DNA of 40,946 nt from Desulfuromonas sp. TF (GTDB lineage: Bacteria; Desulfobacterota; Desulfuromonadia; Desulfuromonadales; ATBO01), in contig NZ_KI421422.1 of NCBI RefSeq assembly GCF_000472285.1, positions 143,958 through 184,903 of the forward strand, read 5' to 3'. Under the pieces are notes generated by a model that had not been told where the DNA came from, ran no database searches, and saw nothing but the letters and a program-made list of their open reading frames with translations. Position numbers and translations under genes: made by a program. Shown piece after piece: positions 1-7,894 of this stretch (position 1 is the stretch's first letter; every line of letters begins with the position of its first letter).

Positions 1-621
1 CCAGCGTACGATATTGATCGGGGCCGGCGCATCGTTTTCGGCTCCGAGGGGTTTAGGGATATGCACATCTGCCAGGCCATCACAGCCTCCTGCGCCATCC
101 CGTATTTTTTCCGTCCCCATAAGGTGGATGGCCATTATTACCTGGATGGCTCCATCGGCCGGTTGGCTCACCTCGACATCGCCATCGAGCGGGGCGCCAA
201 ACTCATCGTTGTGATCAATCCGCGGGTGCCGATGGACAACGACCTGGAGCGTTTCTGCCTCCCTTCCCTCTCCTACGGCGAATGTTCCAGTATCGCCGAC
301 TTGGGAATCACTTTTGCCTGGGAGCAGGCCCAGCGGATCGAAAACAAAGAAAAGTTGGAACTGGCCCTCGCGATGTATCGACGGGAACACCCGGACGTCG
401 ACATTGTGCTCGTCGAGCCTGGACGGGAAGAATCCCTTCTTTTTTTTCAGAGCCCAATGAGCAGCGTGGCCCGAAACCACATCATGAATTACGGCTATAA
501 TCTCTCCCTGATCCAGTTTCAGGATCGCTATGACAGGCTCCGGGAGGTCTTCGCCCGTCACGGCATCCGGACTACCGCGGACCACCTGGCCGACCCTCCA
601 TCGGTGGAAGCCTCCGTATGA
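1..621 (+). CDS. Patatin-like phospholipase, C-terminal part (5' truncated)
   Basis: The reading frame is already open at base 1, so the gene starts outside the window; about 206 codons remain, ending at TGA 619-621. The visible part reads QAITASCAIPYFFRP, then YYLDGSIG, then LDIAIERGAKLIVVINP. This is the usual layout of the C-terminal half of a patatin domain, where the Asp of the DG motif pairs with a Ser in a GxSxG motif (here upstream and not visible). Family members are cytoplasmic or membrane-associated lipid acyl hydrolases; the substrate cannot be told from this fragment. The radical SAM gene follows after 31 bases on the same strand and may be co-transcribed. Family assignment is fairly sure; specific function is unknown. 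Confidence 0.8.
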   Translation, partial: PAYDIDRGRRIVFGSEGFRDMHICQAITASCAIPYFFRPHKVDGHYYLDGSIGRLAHLDIAIERGAKLIVVINPRVPMDNDLERFCLPSLSYGECSSIADLGITFAWEQAQRIENKEKLELALAMYRREHPDVDIVLVEPGREESLLFFQSPMSSVARNHIMNYGYNLSLIQFQDRYDRLREVFARHGIRTTADHLADPPSVEASV

Positions 622-652
622 GCCCTGTGCCTGAGCGAAAAAGAGGATCGTA

Positions 653-2518
653 GTGAACATCGCCCTGCCTACCCTGCACGTGCGCCGCTCCGTCCAGGCC
701 GTTCCCCTGGCGGCCGCCTGCCTGGCCGCCGCCCTGCCGGTGGATGCCCGCGAAGAGGTGCATCTGCTCGATCTCTTTCCCGACCAGAGCGACCAAGTCA
801 TGGCGGAGGAAATCCTCTCCCGCTGCCCCGAACTGGTGGCCTTCCCCGTCTATCTATGGAACCGGGAAAAGGTCCTTTCCCTGGCCCGGCGCCTCAAGCG
901 GGCGCAACCCTCGCTGTGGGTTGTGGCCGGCGGCCCGGAAGCTACGGCCGATGCCGAAAATCTCCTCCGGGAACAGGGGCTGGATGCCGTGATCAGGGGG
1001 GAGGGGGAAGAGACCTTCCTGGAAATGGTCCAGGACCTGGAAAGGGGCGAGGGGCTGAAGCCGTTGCCCGGTATCACCCTGCGCGGCCCGCAGGGCATCC
1101 TCTCCGGACCGGACCGGGAATCGGGAGCCGTCTTCGCCGCTCATTCTTCACCCTGGCTGACTGGAGTGCTGACGCCGCAGCCGGGTCAGGGAGTGCTCTG
1201 GGAAACCTCGCGCGGCTGCCCATTCGGATGCGACTTCTGCTTCGACGCCCGGGGCAGCCGAGGCGTCGGCCACCTGCCGCCGGAGAGACTGGAAGCCGAA
1301 CTCGATCTCTTTGTCCGCTGCGGCGTTTCCCAGGTGTGGGTCCTCGATTCCACCTTCAACTTTCCTCCCGAGCGGGGCAAGTCCCTGCTGCGGCTTCTGG
1401 CCGAAAAAGCTCCCCATATTCATTTTCACCTGGAGGCCAAGGCCGACTTCCTTGACCGGGAGACGGCCCGCCTCCTGGCGGGAATCTCCTGTTCCGTCCA
1501 GATCGGTCTGCAGTCGGTCCGCGCCGAAGTGCTGCGCAATATTCACCGATCCCTTGACCCAGGCGGGTTCAGGCAGAAAATGCACCTCCTCTCCGCGGAG
1601 GGTGTCATATTCGGACTGGACCTTATCTACGGCCTCCCCGGGGACGATTATTCCGGTTTCTGCGAAAGCCTGAACTTTGCCCTGGAATTCGCCCCCAACC
1701 AGATCGATCTCTTTCCCCTGGCCGTTCTCCCCGGCACAACACTCCACGGCAATCGCCTTAGGCATTCTCTCCGGGCACAGGAGGAGCCTCCCTATGTAAT
1801 CCTGGAGAGCGCCACTTGGAGTCCGGCCGATCTGGAGCGGAGTCGCCGGCTGGCTGCCGCCGCTGACATCTTCTACAATGCCGGCCGGGCAGTCGGCTTC
1901 TTCTCAGCCCTTCTGCGGTCTACGGGAAGGAATCCCGTATCGTTCCTGGAAGAGTTTGCCCTGTGGGCCCTTGGGGCGGGGGGCGTTGCGGAGGAGCATT
2001 TTCTGAACGCCGAAAGATGGGAGGCCGGTGAGGTCAACCGGCTGCAGGAAGCTTTCATCAGCCAGCTGTTTGAAAAAGAGGAGCGCCATGACCTTTTACC
2101 GGCCGCCATGGACCTGATCCGTTACCATTACCATTTTGCCGAAACATTGCTGGGCGAGGATACCGCTCCCGCTCCGCCGGAGCTGCTGCGCAACCGTATG
2201 GTATGGGATACGCCCTGGAGGATGGCTCCGACCGTCCGCATGGTGTCTTTTTCCTATGAGATTCTCGATTTTCTGGAGACGGGGGGGATTGACCTGGAGC
2301 AGTTTTCCTCGATGTTTCGGCCGGTGGGTTCGGTGGCTCTTTTTTTTCGTCGTGATTTCGAGGTTTTCTGCGAGTCGCTGGAAGAGGACTTTTTTAAATT
2401 GCTGCAAGGCAGCGACGGGAAAAGATCCCCGGGGGAGATCTTCGCCGGGAGCATATCCCGACGCGAAGGTGAGGAGATCGTCGAATTCGCCGTGGCCGAG
2501 GGGTTTTTGATTCCATAA
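653..2518 (+). CDS. B12-binding domain radical SAM protein (DUF4080-type)
   Basis: 621 residues from a GTG start, with GAGG a few bases upstream in AAGAGGATC. Residues about 1-140 form a cobalamin-binding-like Rossmann region (VVAGGPEATA, VIRGEGEETF). The radical SAM cluster motif CPFGCDFC has cysteines at residues 189, 193 and 196, preceded by ETSRG as in BchE-type enzymes. The rest of the SAM barrel follows (QIGLQS, DLIYGLPGD), then a roughly 250-residue C-terminal region resembling DUF4080. Such proteins bind a 4Fe-4S cluster and use cobalamin plus S-adenosylmethionine for methylation or rearrangement; no substrate can be assigned. No canonical DxHxxG cobalamin motif is evident, so B12 binding is inferred from the fold only. 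A hairpin terminator follows at 2570. Confidence 0.85.
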   Translation: MNIALPTLHVRRSVQAVPLAAACLAAALPVDAREEVHLLDLFPDQSDQVMAEEILSRCPELVAFPVYLWNREKVLSLARRLKRAQPSLWVVAGGPEATADAENLLREQGLDAVIRGEGEETFLEMVQDLERGEGLKPLPGITLRGPQGILSGPDRESGAVFAAHSSPWLTGVLTPQPGQGVLWETSRGCPFGCDFCFDARGSRGVGHLPPERLEAELDLFVRCGVSQVWVLDSTFNFPPERGKSLLRLLAEKAPHIHFHLEAKADFLDRETARLLAGISCSVQIGLQSVRAEVLRNIHRSLDPGGFRQKMHLLSAEGVIFGLDLIYGLPGDDYSGFCESLNFALEFAPNQIDLFPLAVLPGTTLHGNRLRHSLRAQEEPPYVILESATWSPADLERSRRLAAAADIFYNAGRAVGFFSALLRSTGRNPVSFLEEFALWALGAGGVAEEHFLNAERWEAGEVNRLQEAFISQLFEKEERHDLLPAAMDLIRYHYHFAETLLGEDTAPAPPELLRNRMVWDTPWRMAPTVRMVSFSYEILDFLETGGIDLEQFSSMFRPVGSVALFFRRDFEVFCESLEEDFFKLLQGSDGKRSPGEIFAGSISRREGEEIVEFAVAEGFLIP

Positions 2519-2569
2519 ATGCGCGATCAGAAATATTCTAATTCAAAGCTTGCCTGATATCTGAAACTT

Positions 2570-2603
2570 AAAAGCCCCCTTTAGATAGAAAAGAGGGCTT
2601 TTT
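2570..2603. terminator. Bidirectional rho-independent terminator
   Basis: An 8-bp stem (AAAAGCCC paired with GGGCTTTT) is followed by T-rich sequence on the plus strand and preceded by A-rich sequence. It separates the convergent radical SAM gene (plus) and thioredoxin-fold gene (minus) and can serve both. Confidence 0.75.
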
Positions 2604-2608
2604 AAGGT

Positions 2609-2884
2609 TCAGGCCACCTCCTGGATCCTTTTCCGATATCTCGGCCGTTCGGCCAGCAGGCCCAGGATTTCAGGAATTTCCGGTACTCTTCCGGAAACCC
2701 TTACGCTGTCGTCGATCATCAGCGCCGGGGAGACATAGACCCTGTTGTCGATCATTTTGCGGCGATCCCGATAGAGATGGACCTCGGCTTCGATTCCGAC
2801 CTGGTTCAGCGCCTCGCGAACATTTTCCAAGGTCCTTTCACACCGACGCCCGCTTTCCGGCTTGCACAAGATGTCTATGCGCAT
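2609..2884 (-). CDS. Small thioredoxin-fold protein
   Basis: 91 residues. The ATG at 2884 follows a strong GGAGGAGG site. The sequence resembles small redox-active disulfide or thioredoxin-like proteins: beta-strand MRIDILCKP, then a helix (TLENVREALNQVG), strand EAEVHLY, then VSPALMIDDSVRVSGRVP, which matches the cis-Pro region (TPALVIDG.V.VSGRVP) of that family. The usual CxxC is absent; the only N-terminal cysteines are C7 and C15 (CKPESGRRC, a Cx7C spacing). Classical dithiol exchange is therefore doubtful, and it may act through a single Cys or only bind a partner. It lies alone between two terminators (2570 and 3026). Confidence 0.7.
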   Translation of the reverse strand: MRIDILCKPESGRRCERTLENVREALNQVGIEAEVHLYRDRRKMIDNRVYVSPALMIDDSVRVSGRVPEIPEILGLLAERPRYRKRIQEVA

Positions 2885-3025
2885 GACCTCCTCCTTTCAC
2901 CTGAAGAGGGTAAAGGGGGGAACTCCCTTCTTTTTAAAAGATAACCTTTTCAGTCATTATAGCCGGTCCCACCGCAAAAACAACCTGATTTTTTTCTTCT
3001 CAAAAGATACTCAAGTGTTTTGAAA

Positions 3026-3057
3026 GGAAAGGCCGCCCAGAAACGGGCGGCCTTTCC
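3026..3057. terminator. Rho-independent terminator downstream of the MshEN-receiver gene
   Basis: A perfect 13-bp stem (GGAAAGGCCGCCC / GGGCGGCCTTTCC) with a 6-base loop lies 26 bases beyond the stop codon of the minus-strand gene ending at 3083. T-rich sequence follows in that direction. Confidence 0.8.
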
Positions 3058-3082
3058 GTCACCGAGGGAGACGCATTGCTTT

Positions 3083-3940
3083 CTATCCGGCTTCGGAAGG
3101 AACGCTGTCCCCATATACGATTCGGAGGGCGCGGCTGACCCGGGCGACCAGCCTGATAGGGTTGATCGGCTTGGCCACGAAATCGAAATAACCCAGATCA
3201 AGCAGCCTGGCCTCCTCCTCCGCCGCGGCGCGCGAGGAAAGAGCGATCACCGGAATACGGGCGGTTTTTGGATTGGCCTGCAGGGCGCGGAACATCTCAT
3301 ATCCGTCCATGCGCGGCATCACCGTGTCGGTAATGACCAAGTGAGGCGGCTGTCGGAAGGAGGTCTTGAGGCCCTCCGCTCCGTTGGCGGCTTCGAGCAG
3401 ATTGAATCCTTTTTTCTTCAGGGCCGCGGCTACAGCGCTGCGTACGATTTCCTGATCGTCCACCACGAGAATGGTCCACCAGTCGGTTTTCTCGCCTGTC
3501 GATTCCTCAGCACTGAAATAATGCTTGTTGACGGCCGATTGAATTTCGCTCGGCGTGGTCACGCAGGGGATAATCCGCATGCCTGTGCGAAAGGAGAGGT
3601 CGTCAAGCGTCGCCATATCCAGGGGATTGACCATGGCAAGGTAGAGAGAACGTTCATCCTTCTTGAGAGGGAAGATCAGAGCCTTGAGAGCTTTTTCGCC
3701 GTCGACCAGCTGGAGCAGCTCCTTGGGAAAGGCGTACTTGGCAAACTCGCGCACCTGCTTGATGCCGAACTGGCGCGAGAGCACGACGGCGATATCCTGC
3801 TCGGAGATGACTCCCATCTCTTCAAGGACCGCGCCCAGCCTTTTGCCGCTTCCCTTCTGCTGTCCCAGAGCCTGCTGGAGAACGTTCTCTTTGACAGCCC
3901 CGGCCTCTACCAGGATTTCGCCGAATCGCTTTCTTGCCAT
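3083..3940 (-). CDS. MshEN (GspE/PilB N-terminal) domain fused to a response-regulator receiver
   Basis: 285 residues, with AAGG upstream of the ATG at 3940. Residues 1 to about 150 read MARKRFGEILVEAGAVKE, then LGAVLEEMGVISEQDIAVVLS, FPLKKDERSLYLAMVNPLD and a strand-helix region. This is the MshEN/T2SSE N-terminal domain of PilB/GspE ATPases, known to bind cyclic di-GMP in some members. Residues about 157-275 are a CheY-like receiver with an acidic pair in ILVVDDQE, phospho-acceptor Asp205 in VITDTVMPRMDG, and the KP pair in FVAKPINP. No ATPase or output domain is present. It could act as a phospho- or c-di-GMP-responsive partner of a type IV pilus or secretion motor; that role is inferred. 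No partner kinase is adjacent. Confidence 0.85.
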   Translation of the reverse strand: MARKRFGEILVEAGAVKENVLQQALGQQKGSGKRLGAVLEEMGVISEQDIAVVLSRQFGIKQVREFAKYAFPKELLQLVDGEKALKALIFPLKKDERSLYLAMVNPLDMATLDDLSFRTGMRIIPCVTTPSEIQSAVNKHYFSAEESTGEKTDWWTILVVDDQEIVRSAVAAALKKKGFNLLEAANGAEGLKTSFRQPPHLVITDTVMPRMDGYEMFRALQANPKTARIPVIALSSRAAAEEEARLLDLGYFDFVAKPINPIRLVARVSRALRIVYGDSVPSEAG

Positions 3941-4044
3941 AGACGGACCTTTCCCTCTCCCCTCCCGTTTTAAGAATCTTATCTTTTGTAGGTTAAAAAG
4001 GGGCTAAAAACAAGGGAAAACAATATATTTGCCTCCTCCGGAGA

Positions 4045-6675
4045 TCATAGGCGCTCATCTTCGAGGGGATTGCGATGCACTATCGTGAGCCCACCCTCGC
4101 CGGCATCGATGGTCACGAGCGCCCCGTCATGGATGTCGCCGGCGATCAGTTCCCGGCCGAGTCTCGTCTCGAGCTGGTGCTGCAGGTAGCGCCTGAGGGG
4201 ACGGGCGCCATAAACGGGATCGTAGGCGGCTCTGGCGATGTAATCCCGGGCCGCGTCGGTCATCTCCAGGGTGATCCGCCGCGACTCCAGGCGACGGCGG
4301 AGTTCGGCCATCTGCAGATCGACAATCGTTCGGATCTCTTCGCGAGTCAGGGGCTTGAACAGGACGATGTCGTCAACCCGGTTGAGAAATTCAGGCCGGA
4401 AGTTGGTGCGGAGCTCCTGCATGACCGTTTTTCTCGCTCCTTCCCTGATCTGCCCGTCCTCCGTCACCCCGTCGAGGAGGAACTGCGATCCGATATTGCT
4501 GGTCATGATGATGACAGTGTTCTTGAAATCGACGGTGCGACCCTGGGCGTCCGTTACCCGGCCGTCGTCGAGGATCTGCAGCAGGACGTTGAAGACGTCG
4601 TGGTGCGCCTTTTCCATTTCATCGAAAAGAATGACGCTGTACGGCTTGCGCCGGACCGCCTCGGTCAGCTGGCCGCCCTCCTCGTAGCCGACGTAGCCGG
4701 GAGGGGCGCCGATGAGGCGGCTGACGTTGTGTCTCTCCATGTACTCGGACATGTCGATGCGCACCAAGTTCTCTTCGGAGTCGAAGAGCGCCTCGGCCAG
4801 GGTGCGGGCCAGCTCGGTCTTGCCGACTCCGGTCGGACCCAGAAAGATAAAGGAGCCGATAGGGCGCCGCGGATCCTTTATTCCGGCGCGGGCGCGGATC
4901 ACCGCATCCGCAACCAGCCCTACCGCCTCGTCCTGTCCGACCACCCGGCGGTGCAGGACCTGGTCGAGCTTCAACAGCTTCTCCCGCTCTCCCTCCACCA
5001 GACGGGTGACGGGGATGCCGGTCCACCGGGCGACAATCTCTGCGATCTCCTCTTCGGTGACCTCCTCGCGCAACAGGCGCGGTCCAGCCGTTTCGCCTCC
5101 GGCCCGGGCCTCCTTTTCCTTAAGCTCCCTCTCCAGTTGCGGCAGGCGGCCGTGCTTGAGTTCGGCGGCCCTGTTCAGGTCATAGTTGCGCTCGGCGACT
5201 TCGATCTCCTGCCGCACCTTTTCGATTTCCCCGCGCAGTCCCTGGACCTTTTTGATCGACTCTTTTTCAGCGTCCCACTGAGCCTTCAGGGTATCGGCCT
5301 GGTGCTTCTGCTCGGCCAGCTCCCTGCGCAGCGCCTCCAACCGCGCTTTGCTCGCCGGGTCCTTCTCCTTCTTAAGCGCCGCCTCCTCGATCTCCAGCTG
5401 CATGACCCGGCGGGTGACTTCGTCCAGTTCCTGGGGCATCGAATCGATTTCGGTGCGGATGGTGGCGCAGGCCTCGTCGACCAGGTCGATGGCCTTGTCC
5501 GGCAGGAACCGGTCGGAGATATAGCGATGGGAAAGAGTCGCCGCGGCCACCAGGGCGCCATCCTGAATTCGCACCCCGTGATGCACCTCGAAGCGCTCCT
5601 TGAGACCGCGCAGGATGCTCACCGTGTCCTCGACGTCCGGCTGCTCCACCAGCACCGGCTGGAACCGCCGCTCCAGAGCCGCGTCCTTCTCGATGTGCTT
5701 GCGGTATTCGTCCAGGGTGGTGGCGCCGATGCAGTGCAGCTCGCCGCGGGCGAGCATCGGCTTGAGCATGTTTCCGGCACCCATCGACCCTTCCGCCTTG
5801 CCGGCGCCGACGATGGTGTGCAGTTCGTCAATAAAGAGCAGGATGCGCCCGGCGCTTTCACGGATCTCGTTGAGCACCGCTTTGAGGCGCTCTTCAAATT
5901 CGCCGCGGTATTTGGCGCCGGCGATCAGCGATCCCATGTCGAGAGCATACACGGTCTTGTCCTTGAGCCCCTCCGGGACGTCGCCTCGAACGATGCGGTG
6001 CGCCAGCCCCTCGACGATGGCGGTCTTGCCCACCCCCGGCTCTCCGATCAGCACCGGGTTGTTCTTGGTCTTGCGGGAGAGGATGCGAATGACCCGGCGG
6101 ATTTCGGCGTCCCGGCCGATGACGGGGTCGAGCCTCCCCTTGCGGACCTCCTTGACCAGATCGCGCCCGTACTTCTCCAGAGCTTCGTAGGTGCCTTCGG
6201 GATCCGGGGACGTCACCCGCTGATGCCCGCGCACCGCCGTCAGGGCCTGGAGCAGGCGATCGCGGCCGATATTGAACAGTTTGAGAGTTTTGCCGGCGGC
6301 GGTCGCCACTCCCTCTTCAACCAGGGCGAGCAGCAGGTGCTCGACGCTAACGAAGTCGTCCTTGAGACGCGCGGCCTCCTCTTCGGCCTTGAGCAGCAGT
6401 TTATTGAATCGCTGGGTAACATAGATTTTCCCCGCCTCGACTCCGGGTCCCGAGACGCTCGGCCGTTTGTCGAGCTCCTCGCGAACGGCGCGGGTGAAGT
6501 CGTCCACCGGCACGTCCATCCTCTGCAGCAACCGGGGAATCAGCCCCCCTTCCTGTTCCAGAAGAGCCAGCAGCAGGTGCTCGCCGTCCACCTCGATATG
6601 TCCGCGCTTCAAAGCGATATTCTGCGCTCCCTGCAGGGCTTCCTGAGTTTTTATGGTCATTTTGTTGATGTCCAT
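4045..6675 (-). CDS. clpB: ClpB protein disaggregase
   Basis: 876 residues, slightly longer than the usual 857 or so. The start chosen is the ATG at 6675 ([14 protein letters not shown]), preceded by GGAAGG; the frame is open 32 codons further upstream but that sequence does not resemble ClpB. Domains in order: two Clp N repeats, AAA1 with Walker A GEPGVGKT and Walker [10 protein letters not shown], a long coiled-coil middle domain (rich in E, K, R and L), AAA2 with GPTGVGKT and VILFDEMEK, and the small C-terminal D2 domain. ClpB is a cytoplasmic hexameric ATPase that resolubilises aggregates with DnaK and small Hsps. Two Hsp20 genes lie just upstream on the same strand but behind a terminator, so expression is probably separate. 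I saw no CIRCE element or convincing sigma-32 promoter. Confidence 0.97.
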   Translation of the reverse strand: MDINKMTIKTQEALQGAQNIALKRGHIEVDGEHLLLALLEQEGGLIPRLLQRMDVPVDDFTRAVREELDKRPSVSGPGVEAGKIYVTQRFNKLLLKAEEEAARLKDDFVSVEHLLLALVEEGVATAAGKTLKLFNIGRDRLLQALTAVRGHQRVTSPDPEGTYEALEKYGRDLVKEVRKGRLDPVIGRDAEIRRVIRILSRKTKNNPVLIGEPGVGKTAIVEGLAHRIVRGDVPEGLKDKTVYALDMGSLIAGAKYRGEFEERLKAVLNEIRESAGRILLFIDELHTIVGAGKAEGSMGAGNMLKPMLARGELHCIGATTLDEYRKHIEKDAALERRFQPVLVEQPDVEDTVSILRGLKERFEVHHGVRIQDGALVAAATLSHRYISDRFLPDKAIDLVDEACATIRTEIDSMPQELDEVTRRVMQLEIEEAALKKEKDPASKARLEALRRELAEQKHQADTLKAQWDAEKESIKKVQGLRGEIEKVRQEIEVAERNYDLNRAAELKHGRLPQLERELKEKEARAGGETAGPRLLREEVTEEEIAEIVARWTGIPVTRLVEGEREKLLKLDQVLHRRVVGQDEAVGLVADAVIRARAGIKDPRRPIGSFIFLGPTGVGKTELARTLAEALFDSEENLVRIDMSEYMERHNVSRLIGAPPGYVGYEEGGQLTEAVRRKPYSVILFDEMEKAHHDVFNVLLQILDDGRVTDAQGRTVDFKNTVIIMTSNIGSQFLLDGVTEDGQIREGARKTVMQELRTNFRPEFLNRVDDIVLFKPLTREEIRTIVDLQMAELRRRLESRRITLEMTDAARDYIARAAYDPVYGARPLRRYLQHQLETRLGRELIAGDIHDGALVTIDAGEGGLTIVHRNPLEDERL

Positions 6676-6774
6676 TGAACGTCCTTCCGGTGATACGCTA
6701 TTTTTTTTGAGCCAGGGTCTCAAAGGCAACAGATAAAAGTATAGCAGGTATAACAGCCCTATCGTCTTCATGTA

Positions 6775-6807
6775 AAAAGGCCGGGGGGATGTCCCGCCCG
6801 GCCTTTT
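6775..6807. terminator. Rho-independent terminator after the Hsp20 pair
   Basis: An 11-bp stem (AAAAGGCCGGG / CCCGGCCTTTT) lies about 10 bases beyond the stop of the minus-strand hsp20 gene. The A/T flanks make it potentially bidirectional. It separates the hsp20 genes from clpB. Confidence 0.8.
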
Positions 6808-6817
6808 ATCCCCGTCA

Positions 6818-7198
6818 TCAGTGGACGGAAACCTCGATGCGACGAGGTCGGGCGACGGCCGCCTTGGGGAGGGTGACGGTCAGCACCCCGTTCCTGAGTT
6901 CGGCTGCGATTTTTTCCAGATCCAGATTGTCGGGGAGCTGGAAGCGGCGGTAATAGCCGTTGGCGCCGAATTCGTGATAGAAGGCGTCATCACCGGTGTC
7001 CGCCGGTCCCTGGAGAGTGAGGATGCTGGCTTCGACACCGAGCTGGAGGTTTTCCTTCCCCATCCCCGGCAGATCGGCCACCAGAGTCACGGCTTCCTCC
7101 GTTTCGAAGATATCGACGGCCGGAGTAAGCCAGTCGCCGGAACGCTTCTCGACACTCAGCTCATTACCTTTCTTGAGGGCTATTTCCTTGTTTCCCAT
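6818..7198 (-). CDS. Hsp20/alpha-crystallin small heat shock protein (second of the pair)
   Basis: 126 residues. The ATG at 7198 ([10 protein letters not shown]) has AAGGAG upstream, which decides it against the longer open frame. The alpha-crystallin domain runs from about residue 30: [20 protein letters not shown], then a short strand-rich core ending in [12 protein letters not shown], the hallmark A-x-x-x-[N]-G-V-L motif. The C-terminus is [10 protein letters not shown], a basic tail with an I-x-V motif used for oligomerisation. Small Hsps hold unfolding proteins for later refolding by DnaK/ClpB. It lies 61 bases behind a second hsp20 gene on the same strand and is probably co-transcribed with it. 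Confidence 0.95.
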   Translation of the reverse strand: MGNKEIALKKGNELSVEKRSGDWLTPAVDIFETEEAVTLVADLPGMGKENLQLGVEASILTLQGPADTGDDAFYHEFGANGYYRRFQLPDNLDLEKIAAELRNGVLTVTLPKAAVARPRRIEVSVH

Positions 7199-7259
7199 GG
7201 TTCGTCTCCTTATGTTGAGTTTTGTTGTCCAAATCAAATTATCCGTTCCTTCATCCTCT

Positions 7260-7697
7260 TCAGGCCGTCGTAACCTCAATGCGTTTCGGCCGCTCGCTCT
7301 CCGCCTTGGGAAGGGTGACGGTCAACAGTCCGTTCCGGAAGTCCGCCTTCACTTTGTCGATATCGATTTCGGCGGGGATGTCGATGGCGCGCAGGAACTT
7401 GCCCACGCTGCGCTCGCGGCGATGCCAGGTGGCGCCTTCGGCGCTGATGCCCCTGCGTTCGCCGGAGAGAGTCAGCGTCCCTTTGAGAACGGTCATCTCC
7501 AATTCCTTGGGGTCGATGCCGGGAAGGAGTGCCTGAACGTAGAAGTGTTCCTTGTCTTCCCGCAGCTTGATGCGGGGGAAACGCCCCAGAACGGGTGCCG
7601 CAGACATTTCGGGGCGGCCGAAGCCGAGACCGCGGAAAACATCATCCATTTCGCGGGTGAAATGCTCCATTTCTCTGAAAAGATCGAACCCTGTCAT
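7260..7697 (-). CDS. Hsp20/alpha-crystallin small heat shock protein (first of the pair)
   Basis: 145 residues. The ATG at 7697 (MTGFDLFREMEHFTREMDD) follows GAGGAGG; the upstream extension of the open frame has no such signal. An N-terminal amphipathic region (residues 1-45) is followed by the alpha-crystallin domain: FPRIKLREDKEHFYVQALLPG, LTLSGERR, then [23 protein letters not shown]. The two tandem Hsp20s are clearly diverged paralogues, which commonly form mixed oligomers. With clpB downstream this makes a compact aggregate-handling cluster. Promoter elements in 7700-7894 were not convincing. Confidence 0.95.
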   Translation of the reverse strand: MTGFDLFREMEHFTREMDDVFRGLGFGRPEMSAAPVLGRFPRIKLREDKEHFYVQALLPGIDPKELEMTVLKGTLTLSGERRGISAEGATWHRRERSVGKFLRAIDIPAEIDIDKVKADFRNGLLTVTLPKAESERPKRIEVTTA

Positions 7698-7894
7698 GAC
7701 TTGTCCTCCTCTGTTGGTGGGTTTATGCCGGGAAGCTGGTTCGCTTCCGCATTCGCCCATCAATAATTCAACGGTCATGCCAGAATTGTCGTGAATATAA
7801 CCTGCTGAATTTTAAGAGATTAAGAGAAGTCATACGAATAGACGAAGGGTTCTGCGACGTCGCATGTCCTGTCGCACAAGACGCTTGTGACGTC

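Noticed and set aside
4075-6678. 867-codon open frame on the plus strand opposite clpB
   Set aside because: Antisense shadow of a high-GC conserved gene; no recognisable domains or ribosome binding site.
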